Positions 34,528-43,275 are shown, counted from the stretch's first letter. The stretch is DNA of 64,000 bases from Rhizobium leguminosarum bv. viciae USDA 2370 (GCF_002008365.1 NZ_MRDL01000046.1:349007-413006), one strand, 5' to 3'. The notes: generated by a model not told the origin, from the sequence alone. Numbers and translations are program-made.

Positions 34528-35009
34528 GCCGCACCTCGCCCAAACAGGATAATGAGTGCAGCCCCCGTGACGACCAAGCCGAGCGCGGCGATGTCTCGTC
34601 TATCTGGATGCCGCTTTGGCAGACCGAACAGTCCCCAGCTGTCGGCCGCGACGCTGAAGGCGACCTGGCCTGCCAAACCCAACGCCAAGGTGCCGGAGAG
34701 CCCGAGCGGTGAGTTGACCGCAGTCGAGGTCAGAATCACCGTTGCCGCACCGGATATCCCACCGAAGTAGGCCCACCAAGGCGCGTTGGGGGCTTTTTCT
34801 ACCCTCGGCCTGCCTCGGCGGTGGACCACCAGGAGAAGAATGACGGCTGCGATGATGCCCGTGCCGTGCGCGGTCCAAGATGAGAACAGGGGATTCCCAT
34901 AACGGGCCAATTCCCCATTGAGATGCACCATAAAAGTCAGGAGCCCACCCGTGGCAAAAGCTCCGATGAAGTAGATGGGATGCGAATTACGCGCTGCTTC
35001 GGTGGTCAT
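34524..35009 (-). CDS. YdcZ-type half-size DMT transporter, subunit 1
   Basis: A 161-residue paralogue of the following gene, sharing the FATGGLLTFMVHLNGELARYGN helix and the APWWAYFGGISGA segment. I chose the ATG at 35009 (MTTEAARN), preceded by AGGA; a longer in-frame start at about 35070 exists but has no ribosome binding site. The substrate is unknown. Divergent from the mug-like gene. Confidence 0.82.
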   Translation of the reverse strand: MTTEAARNSHPIYFIGAFATGGLLTFMVHLNGELARYGNPLFSSWTAHGTGIIAAVILLLVVHRRGRPRVEKAPNAPWWAYFGGISGAATVILTSTAVNSPLGLSGTLALGLAGQVAFSVAADSWGLFGLPKRHPDRRDIAALGLVVTGAALIILFGRGAA

Positions 35010-35151
35010 TACGGATCCTGTCAAAGAATCGATTGCGCCTTTCAAATTGCCACTAAGGCCATTCATCGGCATTTTCAGCAAGATGATTAGCACCGTCCGA
35101 TCGACACATGGTTGGTGTATTTGACAGGCTAAATTCGAGCGACGTCCTACA

Positions 35152-35685
35152 ATGCAAGATGATGCCGCGTCCGCGGATCTCGATGGTCCAGATGCCTCCA
35201 CGATGCCGAAAGCCGGATTGTCGGAAATCCTCGTACCTGGCCTTTCCGCGGTTTTCTGCGGATTGAATCCGGCTCTGTCGGCCGTTCGCGACGGGCATAA
35301 TTTCTCGAACCCGAGCAACCGTTTTTGGCGCGTGTTGCTGCTGCAGGCGGATGAAGAGCGCGAGCTGCTGCAATATGGCTGTGGTCTGACATCGGCGGTT
35401 TCACGTCCGACGAAAAGCGCAAGCGAGCTCAAGAGGCAGGATTATCTGAGCGCCGCGCCTGTCCTGGAAAACAAGACACGAAAGTTTGCGCCGGCCAATC
35501 TGGCCTTTCTCGGAAAGGCGGCATACGCGGGGATCAGTCTTCGCGCCGATGTTGAATGGGGTCGGCAACCCGAGACATTTGCCGGCGCCGCCGTCTGGCT
35601 GTTGCCAAATCCGAGCGGCCTCAACAGAGCCTTCACCTTGACGACGTTGACCGAACACTATCTCGAGCTGAGATTGACGCTGTAA
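35152..35685 (+). CDS. mug: G/U mismatch-specific DNA glycosylase (Mug)
   Basis: Uracil-DNA glycosylase superfamily member that removes uracil or ethenocytosine opposite guanine. The motif-1 segment FCGLNPALSAVRDG carries the catalytic Asn, and the motif LPNPSGLNRAF carries the DNA-intercalating loop. Compared with E. coli Mug as I recall it, about eight residues are missing between NRFWRV and LLQADEER, an apparent in-frame 24-base deletion that may affect folding. The start is uncertain: ATG at 35152 has no Shine-Dalgarno, and ATG at 35203 would also give a family-like N-terminus. Confidence 0.82.
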   Translation: MQDDAASADLDGPDASTMPKAGLSEILVPGLSAVFCGLNPALSAVRDGHNFSNPSNRFWRVLLLQADEERELLQYGCGLTSAVSRPTKSASELKRQDYLSAAPVLENKTRKFAPANLAFLGKAAYAGISLRADVEWGRQPETFAGAAVWLLPNPSGLNRAFTLTTLTEHYLELRLTL

Positions 35686-35737
35686 CCGTCCTCCGTCGAT
35701 CTCGAAATTGCGGTGAGCATCATTCGGGAGAAATGTC

Positions 35738-37498
35738 ATGGTACACTTGCTTTCGGTCAATGTGGGCCTGCCGCGCGACATCACCTGGCAAGGCAAGATC
35801 GTCAACACGGCCATTTGGAAGACGCCGGTCGACGGCCCGCGTATGGTGCGGCGCCTGAACGTGGACGGCGATGGACAAGGCGACCTGGCTGGCCACGGCG
35901 GCGAACGCCGCGCAGTCTTTGTCTATCAAATCGATTCCTATCGGTACTGGCAGGAGCAATTGCGCCGAGACGACTTCGTCTACGGGCAGTTCGGCGAGAA
36001 TTTCACCGTCGATGGTTTGCCCGATGCAGAAGTATGCATTGGAGACCGTTACCGGATCGGCGGTGCTTTGTTCGAAGTGACGCAACCACGCGTCACCTGC
36101 TACCGGCTCGGCATACGCATGGACGAGCCGGAGATGGCCGCGCTGATGGTCAAACACGGTCGGCCTGGTTTCTATTTCCGTGTGCTGGAGGAAGGGGAAG
36201 TGCAGGCCGGCAACGAGATCACGAAAGTGGCGTCCGGGCCTGAAGGCATGAGCGTTTTCGAGATCAACGCGCTGCTTTATATGCCGGGCCACCCCCGCGA
36301 TCAGTTGGAGCGCGCGCTGCGCATCCCGGCGCTGAGCCCAGGCTGGCGTCGTTCTTTCCAGGCGCTGATCAAGCAGGAGCGGAAGCAGGGCGCGCCGACA
36401 GGAAATGCCGGGCTGACCGCCGCGTCCGCCCCACCTCCGGCATGGCGCGGGTTCCGCCCGCTGCGTGTGTCGCGCAAGGTGCGCGAAAGTGGTAGCGTGG
36501 TTTCGCTCGTGCTCGAACCGGCGGATGGCCAACCTGTTGCCGCCGCACTCCCCGGGCAGTTCGTGGTGCTGCGGCTCGGGCCGACTTCGGCGCCAGCGCT
36601 GATGCGCAGCTATTCGCTGTCAGGCGAGCCCAGCGCCACCCGCTACCGCGTCAGCGTCAAGCGGGAGGCCCATGGCGCTGCCAGCGGCTACATCGACGAC
36701 GAGCTGCAGGTTGGCGACATCGTCCAGGCAAGTGCCGCCCGCGGCAGTTTCACATTGCGGCCAGGCGATACGCCGGTTGTTCTGATGAGTGCCGGGATCG
36801 GAGTGACGCCGGTGCTGGCGATGCTTCATGTTTTGGCGGCCGAAGCATCGACGCGGGAGGTCTGGTGGTTATATGGAACCCGCAATGGCCGCGAACATCC
36901 GTTTGCCGATGAGGCGCGCGGGCTGCTGAAGGCGCTCGCTCACCATCACAGCCATATTTGCTACAGCTCTCCCGACCCTGAGGATCGGCCCGATATAGAT
37001 TTCGACGCTCGCGGCCACCTGGATGCGCAGGCGCTCAAGTCGCTCAACCTGCCACGCGATTGTGACGTCTATGTCTGCGGACCGTCGAGCTTCATGAGCG
37101 ATCTGACCGTCGGCCTTGCAGCCTTGGGCATCGCGCCGGATCGCATCCACACCGAGATGTTCGGAGCCGGTCCTGCGATGACCCCCGGCATAGCTGCTTC
37201 ATCTCGCCGGCCACCACATTTGCCTGCCGGGCTCCCAGGCTCGGGGCCGTTGGTGTCATTTGCCCGCACCGGTCTCAACGTGCGCTGGGAGCCGACATTC
37301 CAGAGCTTGCTCGAACTGGCCGAGGCCTGCGATGTGCCTGTGCGATGGTCGTGCCGAACTGGCGTCTGTCACACTTGCGAGACCGGACTTGTGGAGGGAA
37401 ATGTCGGCTACCGGCCGGAGCCTGTCGATGCTCCGGCGGATGGCAATGTGCTGATTTGCTGCTCAAAACCTGAGGGCGACATCGTGATTGATTTGTAA
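35738..37498 (+). CDS. MOSC-ferredoxin reductase-ferredoxin fusion protein
   Basis: A 586-residue three-part protein. Residues ~1-215 are a YiiM-type MOSC domain (GDLAGHGGERRAVF; Mo-ligand Cys in PRVTCYRLG). Residues ~235-480 are an FAD/NAD(P)H reductase (RSYSLSG for FAD; LMSAGIGVTPVLAML for NAD(P)H; VCGPSSFM). The C-terminus is a 2Fe-2S ferredoxin with C539-x4-C544-x2-C547 and C574 or C575. It is a self-sufficient electron chain that delivers NAD(P)H electrons to a molybdenum cofactor, probably to reduce N-hydroxylated compounds such as 6-hydroxylaminopurine (YiiM activity). Confidence 0.88.
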   Translation: MVHLLSVNVGLPRDITWQGKIVNTAIWKTPVDGPRMVRRLNVDGDGQGDLAGHGGERRAVFVYQIDSYRYWQEQLRRDDFVYGQFGENFTVDGLPDAEVCIGDRYRIGGALFEVTQPRVTCYRLGIRMDEPEMAALMVKHGRPGFYFRVLEEGEVQAGNEITKVASGPEGMSVFEINALLYMPGHPRDQLERALRIPALSPGWRRSFQALIKQERKQGAPTGNAGLTAASAPPPAWRGFRPLRVSRKVRESGSVVSLVLEPADGQPVAAALPGQFVVLRLGPTSAPALMRSYSLSGEPSATRYRVSVKREAHGAASGYIDDELQVGDIVQASAARGSFTLRPGDTPVVLMSAGIGVTPVLAMLHVLAAEASTREVWWLYGTRNGREHPFADEARGLLKALAHHHSHICYSSPDPEDRPDIDFDARGHLDAQALKSLNLPRDCDVYVCGPSSFMSDLTVGLAALGIAPDRIHTEMFGAGPAMTPGIAASSRRPPHLPAGLPGSGPLVSFARTGLNVRWEPTFQSLLELAEACDVPVRWSCRTGVCHTCETGLVEGNVGYRPEPVDAPADGNVLICCSKPEGDIVIDL

Positions 37499-37593
37499 CT
37501 CCTGGACGAACGCGCCGACCGTGAGTCTTGCTCACGACGCACGGCGCGGTAATGGCCCGGTGTCGTCACTGCCTTGCAAGCATGGAGGATGCG

Positions 37594-38439
37594 ATGCTGC
37601 TCAAGGGCGAACGAACATTCGTGGTGCGGGATATGGGAGGCTTCGTCGCGCACATCAACATGCCAGGGTGGTTGAAGCCCAAGCCGACCGATCACGGCCA
37701 AGGCCCTCTCGCAATGGTCGTTGAATCGATCCTCGATCCCGGCCGCCTGATCGCCATGCACGAGCACAGGAACGACGAAATAATTTCCTGGGTGCCCGAA
37801 GGCGTCATGCGTCACGACGACAAGGCAGCTGGCCGGTTAGTGATCGACCGTGACCATCTGATGGTGATGAATGCCGGAAAAAGCTTTTGGCATTCCGAAG
37901 AGACGCTGGCATCCGATCCGCCTCTGCGGATGCTGCAGATCCTCGTTCGCCCTTATGCGGTCGATCTGGAGCCAAGGATCCAGCACGGGCCGATGCCAGC
38001 TGCCGCGGCAAACGTCTGGCGACACTTGGTCGGGCAGGAAGGAGAGGGCGCGCCCTTCTATGTCCGCAGCGCAATCGACGTCTTCGACATGCGGCTAGAG
38101 ACAGGCGTCCGGGTGGAATTCCCGCAGAAACAAGGCCGAGACCTCTATTTCTATGTCTTTGGCGGATCCATTGTCGTCGATCAGCAGACCTTCGCCGAAG
38201 GCGAGCAGGGGCTGCATTTATCTGATGACAAGCTCGAACTAGAGGCGCAGAGTGCAAGCACGTTGGTCGCGTTTCTGCTCGACCCGAACGCATCTATCAC
38301 CAGGCAGGGGACTGTCGGCGACCACAAGAAGATCCCGCCGGCAATCATCATTCGCGCGTTCCTGCGATGGAGGAAATTTCGCCATATGTGGCGTCGTCAT
38401 CTTTCGCATCGCCGCTCGAAGACCGAAAAGGCGATATGA
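37594..38439 (+). CDS. Pirin-family protein
   Basis: A 281-residue bicupin resembling pirins. The N-terminal cupin contains AMHEHRNDEIISWVPEGVMRHDD, with the His-x-His and later Glu/His positions expected to bind iron, followed by VMNAGKSFWHSEE. The C-terminal cupin ends in VAFLLDPNASIT, and a basic tail of about 35 residues follows. Some pirins are quercetin dioxygenase-like, others redox-sensing cofactors; function here is unknown. I chose the ATG at 37594 with GGAGGAT upstream; 37582 is an alternative. Confidence 0.72.
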   Translation: MLLKGERTFVVRDMGGFVAHINMPGWLKPKPTDHGQGPLAMVVESILDPGRLIAMHEHRNDEIISWVPEGVMRHDDKAAGRLVIDRDHLMVMNAGKSFWHSEETLASDPPLRMLQILVRPYAVDLEPRIQHGPMPAAAANVWRHLVGQEGEGAPFYVRSAIDVFDMRLETGVRVEFPQKQGRDLYFYVFGGSIVVDQQTFAEGEQGLHLSDDKLELEAQSASTLVAFLLDPNASITRQGTVGDHKKIPPAIIIRAFLRWRKFRHMWRRHLSHRRSKTEKAI

Positions 38440-38499
38440 ATGGAACAAGGATGCCCCTAACGGGTTTCGAACCTTAGCGTTCAATAGGAGGAGCATTTC

Positions 38500-38718
38500 A
38501 TGCCTACGGTTGCCGCCACACCCATCACCCCACCAGACCAGCACGTGGTAACAGCGCGCGAAGCCATCGAGCCGCTTTATGAGAAGCTTGAGCTTCAAAC
38601 GGAATCGCTGGTCCTGTCTGCGGCGCTGGAAGCGGGATGGTCTTCGGATGAGGCAACCGAGGCGCTGGCGGCGCTTAGACTGCAGGATGCGCTTTCCACC
38701 CTTGGACGAACGGCCTGA
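38500..38718 (+). CDS. Small hypothetical protein
   Basis: A 72-residue protein with a disordered Pro/Thr-rich start and an alpha-helical, acidic remainder (EPLYEKLELQTESLVLSAALEAGWSSDEATEALAALRLQDAL). AGGAGG precedes the ATG at good spacing, which supports a real gene. No family recognised. It follows the pirin-like gene by 60 bases. Confidence 0.65.
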   Translation: MPTVAATPITPPDQHVVTAREAIEPLYEKLELQTESLVLSAALEAGWSSDEATEALAALRLQDALSTLGRTA

Positions 38719-38904
38719 CCGATAAAACTCCGGCAAAGATCGGGTTACGTGGTTAGCACAGCACCTTCCGGGCCTCAGAAAGATTCTGTGAGATGTTATC
38801 CCATTTCACTCGATGATTTTTAATCTCAACCATGAACCGCGCCAAGCCTTTTCAAAAGCAGCGGAGGTCACAAGACCTCGATCCTACTTGAAATCTTCGC
38901 CGAC

Positions 38905-38928
38905 ATGTATATGCATGTGTATATACAT
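38905..38928. promoter_or_regulatory. VapB operator
   Basis: Perfect 8-base arms ATGTATAT (38905-38912) and ATATACAT (38921-38928) around GCATGTGT, ending 11 bases before the vapB start and overlapping the likely -10 region. This AT-rich dyad is the expected autoregulatory site of a VapBC complex. Confidence 0.7.
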
Positions 38929-38939
38929 AGGAGTCCGAC

Positions 38940-39209
38940 GTGGTCAATTCCCGACGTCAAGAGCCTATTCCCCAGCGGGAGGCCAAGCTTTTCAGAAACA
39001 ACAAGAGTCAGGCTGTACGAATCCCGGCTGACTTTGAGCTACCCGGTGACAGAGTGATGATCCACCGCGACGGCGATCGGCTCATTATAGAGCCTGTGCA
39101 CCGGAAGAACCTCCTGGAAGTTCTGGCTGGTCTGGAGCCGCTTGGTCCTGAAGATCAGTTTCCCGATGTCGACGATACCCTGCTTCCTGTGGAGGAAATC
39201 GACCTGTGA
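38940..39209 (+). CDS. vapB: VapB-type antitoxin
   Basis: An 89-residue antitoxin of the AbrB/SpoVT swapped-hairpin type. The DNA-binding part reads AKLFRNNKSQAVRIPADFELPGDRVMI, and the acidic C-terminus (PDVDDTLLPVEEIDL) would wrap around the toxin. It begins with GTG at 38940 after TAGGAG. It neutralises the VapC toxin encoded directly downstream (4-base GTGA overlap) and binds the dyad at 38905-38928. Confidence 0.88.
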   Translation: MVNSRRQEPIPQREAKLFRNNKSQAVRIPADFELPGDRVMIHRDGDRLIIEPVHRKNLLEVLAGLEPLGPEDQFPDVDDTLLPVEEIDL

Positions 39210-39610
39210 GCAGGCTTTATATGCTGGACACCAATATCGTCTCGGAGCTTGCTCGAAACCCGATGGGCACAATCACCCGACGCATCGCCGAGGTTGGGCC
39301 CGATGCAATTTGCGTCAGCATTATCACGGCATCGGAGTTGCGCTACGGGTGCGCCAAGAAGGGATCACCGAAACTTCTAGCACAGATCGAAGCCATCCTT
39401 GGCAGCATACCGGTGCTTGCGCTGGATCTGCCCGCCGATGCTGAATACGGTGGCATCCGGGCTGAACTGGAGGGTGCTGGCAAGCCTACCGGTCCAAATG
39501 ACTTATTCATCGCTGCCCACGCCTCTGCCCTCGGAGCAGTTCTGGTGACGGCGAACATGGGCGAGTTCATGCGTATCCGCGCTTTGCAGGTCGAAAACTG
39601 GTTGATTTGA
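39206..39610 (+). CDS. vapC: VapC-type PIN-domain toxin
   Basis: A 134-residue PIN-domain ribonuclease; VapC toxins cleave tRNA or rRNA when not bound by VapB. Acidic active-site residues are visible: Asp8 in MLDTN, Glu44 in ASELRYG and Asp99 in PNDLFIAAHA, with N117 and E120 in TANMGEF. GTG start at 39206 overlaps the vapB stop. All key residues are intact, so the toxin should be active. Confidence 0.9.
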   Translation: MSRLYMLDTNIVSELARNPMGTITRRIAEVGPDAICVSIITASELRYGCAKKGSPKLLAQIEAILGSIPVLALDLPADAEYGGIRAELEGAGKPTGPNDLFIAAHASALGAVLVTANMGEFMRIRALQVENWLI

Positions 39611-39663
39611 AAGGGCGACAGGCCCGATCGGGAGATTCCCGATGGCAACCCTCTGCATCAGTT

Positions 39664-40005
39664 TCACAATCCGGTCATAGCCAGGTAGGTTGGCGCGAAG
39701 ATCATTTCGGGTTCTGTCGCAGAGATCGCGAACTGACACGCAAGCGAGCTGCTTATCTCAACCATCGCGCCGTCTTTGATCTCGGAGTTATCCAATCCAA
39801 CTAATAGGAAGCCCTCGGTTGACGACTCCTTCAATGGTCTGGGACGAAGCCGGTCCTTGTAAGCTGCGACTTCACGTATTTCTTTGCCAGGAACATGTAA
39901 TCTCGCAATAAGCCTACTGCCGATAGGGACGTCGGTCGATCCTTCGACGGCGACCATAGTGCCATTGCGGCCTTCGACCCGAAACGCTTCTAAAATCTTT
40001 CGCAT
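39664..40005 (-). CDS. Hypothetical protein
   Basis: A 113-residue protein with GGAGAA before its ATG. The sequence alternates beta-like and polar segments (GTMVAVEGSTDVPIGSRLIARLHVPGKEIREV) and has no known motif. Located downstream of vapBC on the opposite strand. No family recognised. Confidence 0.55.
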   Translation of the reverse strand: MRKILEAFRVEGRNGTMVAVEGSTDVPIGSRLIARLHVPGKEIREVAAYKDRLRPRPLKESSTEGFLLVGLDNSEIKDGAMVEISSSLACQFAISATEPEMIFAPTYLAMTGL

Positions 40006-40051
40006 TTACCATTCTCCGGGTCGGTTAACGCTCCTCCCGACCGGTCGCCAG

Positions 40052-40354
40052 TCATCTTGTTGAAACGGCGTCGGAACATTGCTGAGAGGGTCGGATTGGG
40101 ACTACGCGGACGGGTTTCCGTGGCTGGTGCTTCCCAGAGAGCAGTTCCCAGGCGCGACGTATCTTCTCGAGCCTGGAGGAAATCCGCTCCTTTGCGGGAG
40201 GAATCAACATGCCGTTGCGGAAATCAGCCAGGGCTTGGGCTTCCAGCCTCGTCCGTTCGCTGGCCCCCTCACGGTCGGCGATTGGCTTGCCGGTCTGGCG
40301 ATCCATGACCGACCACATCCCGTTCTCAAGTGCTTGTATTTCGTAGCGCGGCAT
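40052..40354 (-). CDS. Hypothetical protein
   Basis: A 100-residue basic protein beginning PRYEIQALENGMWSVMDRQTGKP, a short beta-meander also seen in small rhizobial hypothetical proteins, followed by a helical Arg/Lys-rich tail. AAGG lies eight bases before the ATG. No function can be assigned. Confidence 0.55.
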   Translation of the reverse strand: MPRYEIQALENGMWSVMDRQTGKPIADREGASERTRLEAQALADFRNGMLIPPAKERISSRLEKIRRAWELLSGKHQPRKPVRVVPIRPSQQCSDAVSTR

Positions 40355-40564
40355 ACTGAAGCCTTAGAGTGGAAGCGTTCACCTCAGCCTGAAATCCCTT
40401 TGAAATCAACTAGACCGGCGCATCGCTTCACACATACTTTAGTGAGATGGTGAACCGCCAGTTACCCGCAGGGCAGGCCCCGAATGAACCTCCATGCGGT
40501 CCGCGACGGAGCCAAGGAGGATGTGCTATGTCAGCGGCCGCAGTTTCTTTCTCAGGAGAATGAC

Positions 40565-41125
40565 ATGATCAGCCGACGCTCCGCCCTGATAGTCTTTGCA
40601 GGAGCTGCTTTGTCGGGCGGCGTATATGCACAGGATCAGGTTACCGACGGCCGGTCTCCGGGGTCGCTTGCCTTCAAGATCACACCGCTGCCCGTTAAGT
40701 CGAACGCCGATGACCTCGCTTTGATGGCGTCGTATGGTGAGGGTGACGACGAAACGAAATTCGCCATCGAACTAAAGAGCGAGTCGCATGGCATGTTCCG
40801 CCATGTCACAGGCGGGCCGCGCCCCACGCATTTCCTTTCCGAACTGGGCAAAGCCCTGGAAGCGAGCGATCTTCGCCTTTCAGACGCCAAACAGGACACG
40901 CTAGCGTTCGATATAGCATTTCTCGGACCACCGACCATCCGCTCCTTCGGAGGCGGTTTCGGCGGCGGTCCTGGAGACTGGTACACTACCAAGATTTTCC
41001 TCGGACAAGATCAGGCTGAAGTCTATTTTAACTTCAATCTCGTGTCTGGCGAGGCTGAGTTCAGCATCAAAGACGAGAGCTATGGCAACGATGTCCTCTC
41101 CGAACTTTCCAAGGTGATCTGGTAG
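40565..41125 (+). CDS. Secreted hypothetical protein
   Basis: A 186-residue protein with a signal peptide (ISRRSALIVFAGAALSGGVYAQ, including an RR pair that could allow Tat export). The mature part has a glycine-rich loop (FGGGFGGGPGDW) and a C-terminal beta-rich segment. AGGAGA precedes the ATG. No family recognised; probably periplasmic. Confidence 0.65.
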   Translation: MISRRSALIVFAGAALSGGVYAQDQVTDGRSPGSLAFKITPLPVKSNADDLALMASYGEGDDETKFAIELKSESHGMFRHVTGGPRPTHFLSELGKALEASDLRLSDAKQDTLAFDIAFLGPPTIRSFGGGFGGGPGDWYTTKIFLGQDQAEVYFNFNLVSGEAEFSIKDESYGNDVLSELSKVIW

Positions 41126-41860
41126 GCCTGGCTCCACGGCGTTTGCGTAGCGTATTCCATCTCCCTCCGCTATCGAACACGTCCACGGCAGAGGGATCGC
41201 CTAGTGGCGGCTACGCCGATTCCGCGAACTTTTGAGCAGCCGAGGAAGGAAACACAAAACCAGACCAAGTCTAATCGCCGCCACGACAACCGGATCGATA
41301 CCAATGGCTCCGCTGGAAGCTTGGAACCACGCGTAATTGATTTGAAATCCCAAGCCGAACTAAAGCGCAATGATACCGCGTACTCGAAGCCCGTTGCCCA
41401 AAGAAACTCAGCTTGATGGCAAGTTAGGAGCGAGGTTGGGCGCAGACTTCGAGCCGCACCCAATAAGGATTATTATCGGCCACCGACGCGATCACAAAAA
41501 GCTCAAGGTCAGGATGACCGAGCAGCGCGAAAAGAACTAGGACAACTAGGGAATTCAGCCCGCTGTTGTGATCATTGGCGTAGCGAGTGATTTGGGCCCT
41601 GGGCTGGCGTAGGCACAAGGCGATCTAATCGGCTTTTGTGGCACGTACTTTCACGCAATTTTTGTCGGCGCATTTCCAATCAATTCGGACCAGCCCATCG
41701 TTGCGTGATGGTCTGTCATGCGGCATTTCTATTCATCAACTGACTAAGCAGAGAGTTGGAGGCTACCGTCACATTTCCCGGTTTTTCCGACCCGTGCGAT
41801 ATCAACCCAAGACCAAGCAGACGCCTATAGTTCCATAAGATATCTTATGCCACTTTTGCC
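41126..41860. other. Gene-poor stretch with a perfect palindrome
   Basis: About 735 bases of lower GC without a convincing gene. A minus-strand frame at 41424-41618 encodes a protein-like ending (LGHPDLELFVIASVADNNPY) and may be a remnant. CATAAGATATCTTATG at 41834-41849 is a perfect 16-base palindrome just outside the IS remnant. The stretch looks like decayed, recombined DNA. Confidence 0.5.
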
Positions 41861-42104
41861 TGTAGCCGCAAAGTTGAAGTGTCCTGTTTCTGCAAAGTTG
41901 GAATGTCACACTCCCCGCGTTTGATGACGTGGGAGATTGCCGATGGGACTGATTGCGATGAGCGAGCGTGACCTGCAGCGGATCGAGGTTTTGTCGAAAG
42001 TCATCGACGGTCGCAAGCCCGGTCGGCGCACGGATTTCATGAACGATCCGAAGGTTCTTGCGCGACGAGAGAAAGCGTTGATGAGGCAGCCAGCGGCGGA
42101 ATAA
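41861..42104 (+). mobile_element. Internally deleted insertion-sequence remnant
   Basis: TGTAGCCGCAAAGTTGAAGT begins a segment that I recognise as an IS terminus, followed by a 53-codon frame at 41943-42104. The first 24 codons (GLIAMSERDLQRIEVLSKV) match the start of ISNCY-type transposases. The next 29 codons (KPGRRTDFMNDPKVLARREK) could be its tail, so the centre of the transposase appears deleted. Not active. Confidence 0.6.
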
Positions 42105-42110
42105 ACAGCG

Positions 42111-42914
42111 TCAATGCACGCCGATGTCGCTCTGCGTATCCGATTCCAACTGCAGGCAAGCTGGCCAAAGTGGCGTCTTGTGGAAGGCTCCATCCTGGAG
42201 GAGCGTGAGCCCCTCTCGTGCCTCATAGAGCACACCGAGCCAGCACAGGCGTCGAAAGACGCCATATTGGAGATCGGATTTCAACTTCCAGGCTTCTATG
42301 GTCATTTCGGTGTCCGACAGAGGCGCCAAGTCTGGATAGAGGATCTTCACAATGTCTATTGGCGTGCACCCTTCTCTGGCCTTGATATTGAGAAGATTGA
42401 GGAACATGCGCCACCAGCGTAACCGCGCTCGGACCTGCTCTTCCCGCTCGGTGGTGTGGACATACGAATAGAGATAGTCCGTGGCGACCAGATCGAAGAA
42501 GGCTTGCGGGTTCACCAGGAACTCCCGACCGCGTCTGGTTGGCAGCAGCACATCTTTTTTCCGGCGAAGAAGCTTCAGATGACGGGTCATGTCGCGCACG
42601 ACCCAAAGCGGCGGCATGTCGCTTTCATTGAGTACCTTGTTCATGCTGTAGAGGTCTTCGGCTGTGAAGCCTGGCCAGAGGAAGTGCACAGCGGCCCAAT
42701 GCACGAACTTGCGGTTCATGGCGCCGGTTGCCGTCAATCCTATGCCACCCTCATCGTAAGCATAGGCAACCGAAAGAAGCATGCCGCGCAGAAGTGGTGA
42801 CAGCGCGGCGACGTCAATGTTACCCTGCAGCTTGATTTCCGGAAGCATCGTGCGACTTTGATCCCTGTCCTGGGCCATGCAAGTGCCAGCGAATATCGAC
42901 CGGCGAGAAAACAA
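42111..42914 (-). CDS. Hypothetical protein
   Basis: A 267-residue soluble protein; a start at 42878 would give 255 residues, and neither start has a good ribosome binding site. The middle is helical and rich in Trp and Arg (RARLRWWRMFLNLLNIK), and a segment HLKLLRRKKDVLLPTRRGRE resembles the wing of a winged helix. It lies between two IS remnants, begins seven bases from the first, and is probably cargo of a former mobile element. No family recognised. Confidence 0.6.
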   Translation of the reverse strand: MFSRRSIFAGTCMAQDRDQSRTMLPEIKLQGNIDVAALSPLLRGMLLSVAYAYDEGGIGLTATGAMNRKFVHWAAVHFLWPGFTAEDLYSMNKVLNESDMPPLWVVRDMTRHLKLLRRKKDVLLPTRRGREFLVNPQAFFDLVATDYLYSYVHTTEREEQVRARLRWWRMFLNLLNIKAREGCTPIDIVKILYPDLAPLSDTEMTIEAWKLKSDLQYGVFRRLCWLGVLYEAREGLTLLQDGAFHKTPLWPACLQLESDTQSDIGVH

Positions 42915-43140
42915 TTGCCAGTGAGAAAGCTAAAGGGGTGGGTCTAACCCGCTCCTCCCTTGCAACCGGTCAAGCCGGTCGGATCGGGGGCTGACTGAGG
43001 GGCCAATGTCGCATTTCTAACTGGCTGGTGACGTCGCACATCTATTCAGCTTTGACATTGTTAAGACAGATTGCGAATTAGAACAGTTGCTCTCAAGGGT
43101 TGATTTCGAATGCGGCGGCAATACCGTTTGATAATCGCAG
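42915..43140. other. Second IS-like border, no gene
   Basis: The segment from about 43005 (AATGTCGCATTTCTAACTGG) resembles the terminal sequence of an insertion sequence. No transposase remains. No other feature is visible before the acetyltransferase remnant. Confidence 0.35.
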
Positions 43141-43275
43141 TTCGTAGAGCACGTGATCGCGCAAGCGATGCACCTCGGCGAATTGGGATGATTGAACTCA
43201 CCGATCCAGCTCATCCCCCGTCGTCTCTTTGATGTTTGCCGGCACCGTAAAGCTGACGGTGCGATGCAGCTTTTC
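43141..43275 (-). pseudogene. Decayed 3' end of a GNAT acetyltransferase gene
   Basis: Over about 135 bases this stretch matches the 3' end of the intact GNAT gene (44094-44240) in the same orientation, at roughly three-quarters identity by eye. Matching landmarks are TCGTAGAGCACGTGA, GAACTCACCGATCC and GGCACCGTAAAGCTGAC. It translates to IGEFNHPN but is then frameshifted. Together with the intact gene it forms a direct repeat around the XRE/RelE-like pair. Confidence 0.75.

Noticed and set aside
35121..35153. TTGACA and TACAAT before the mug-like gene as a promoter
   Set aside because: The spacer would be 21 bases, too long for a normal sigma-70 promoter, and the -10 box would overlap the start codon.
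41204..41416. A 70-codon plus-strand frame in the gene-poor stretch
   Set aside because: No ribosome binding site, polar low-complexity product, no family; probably chance.
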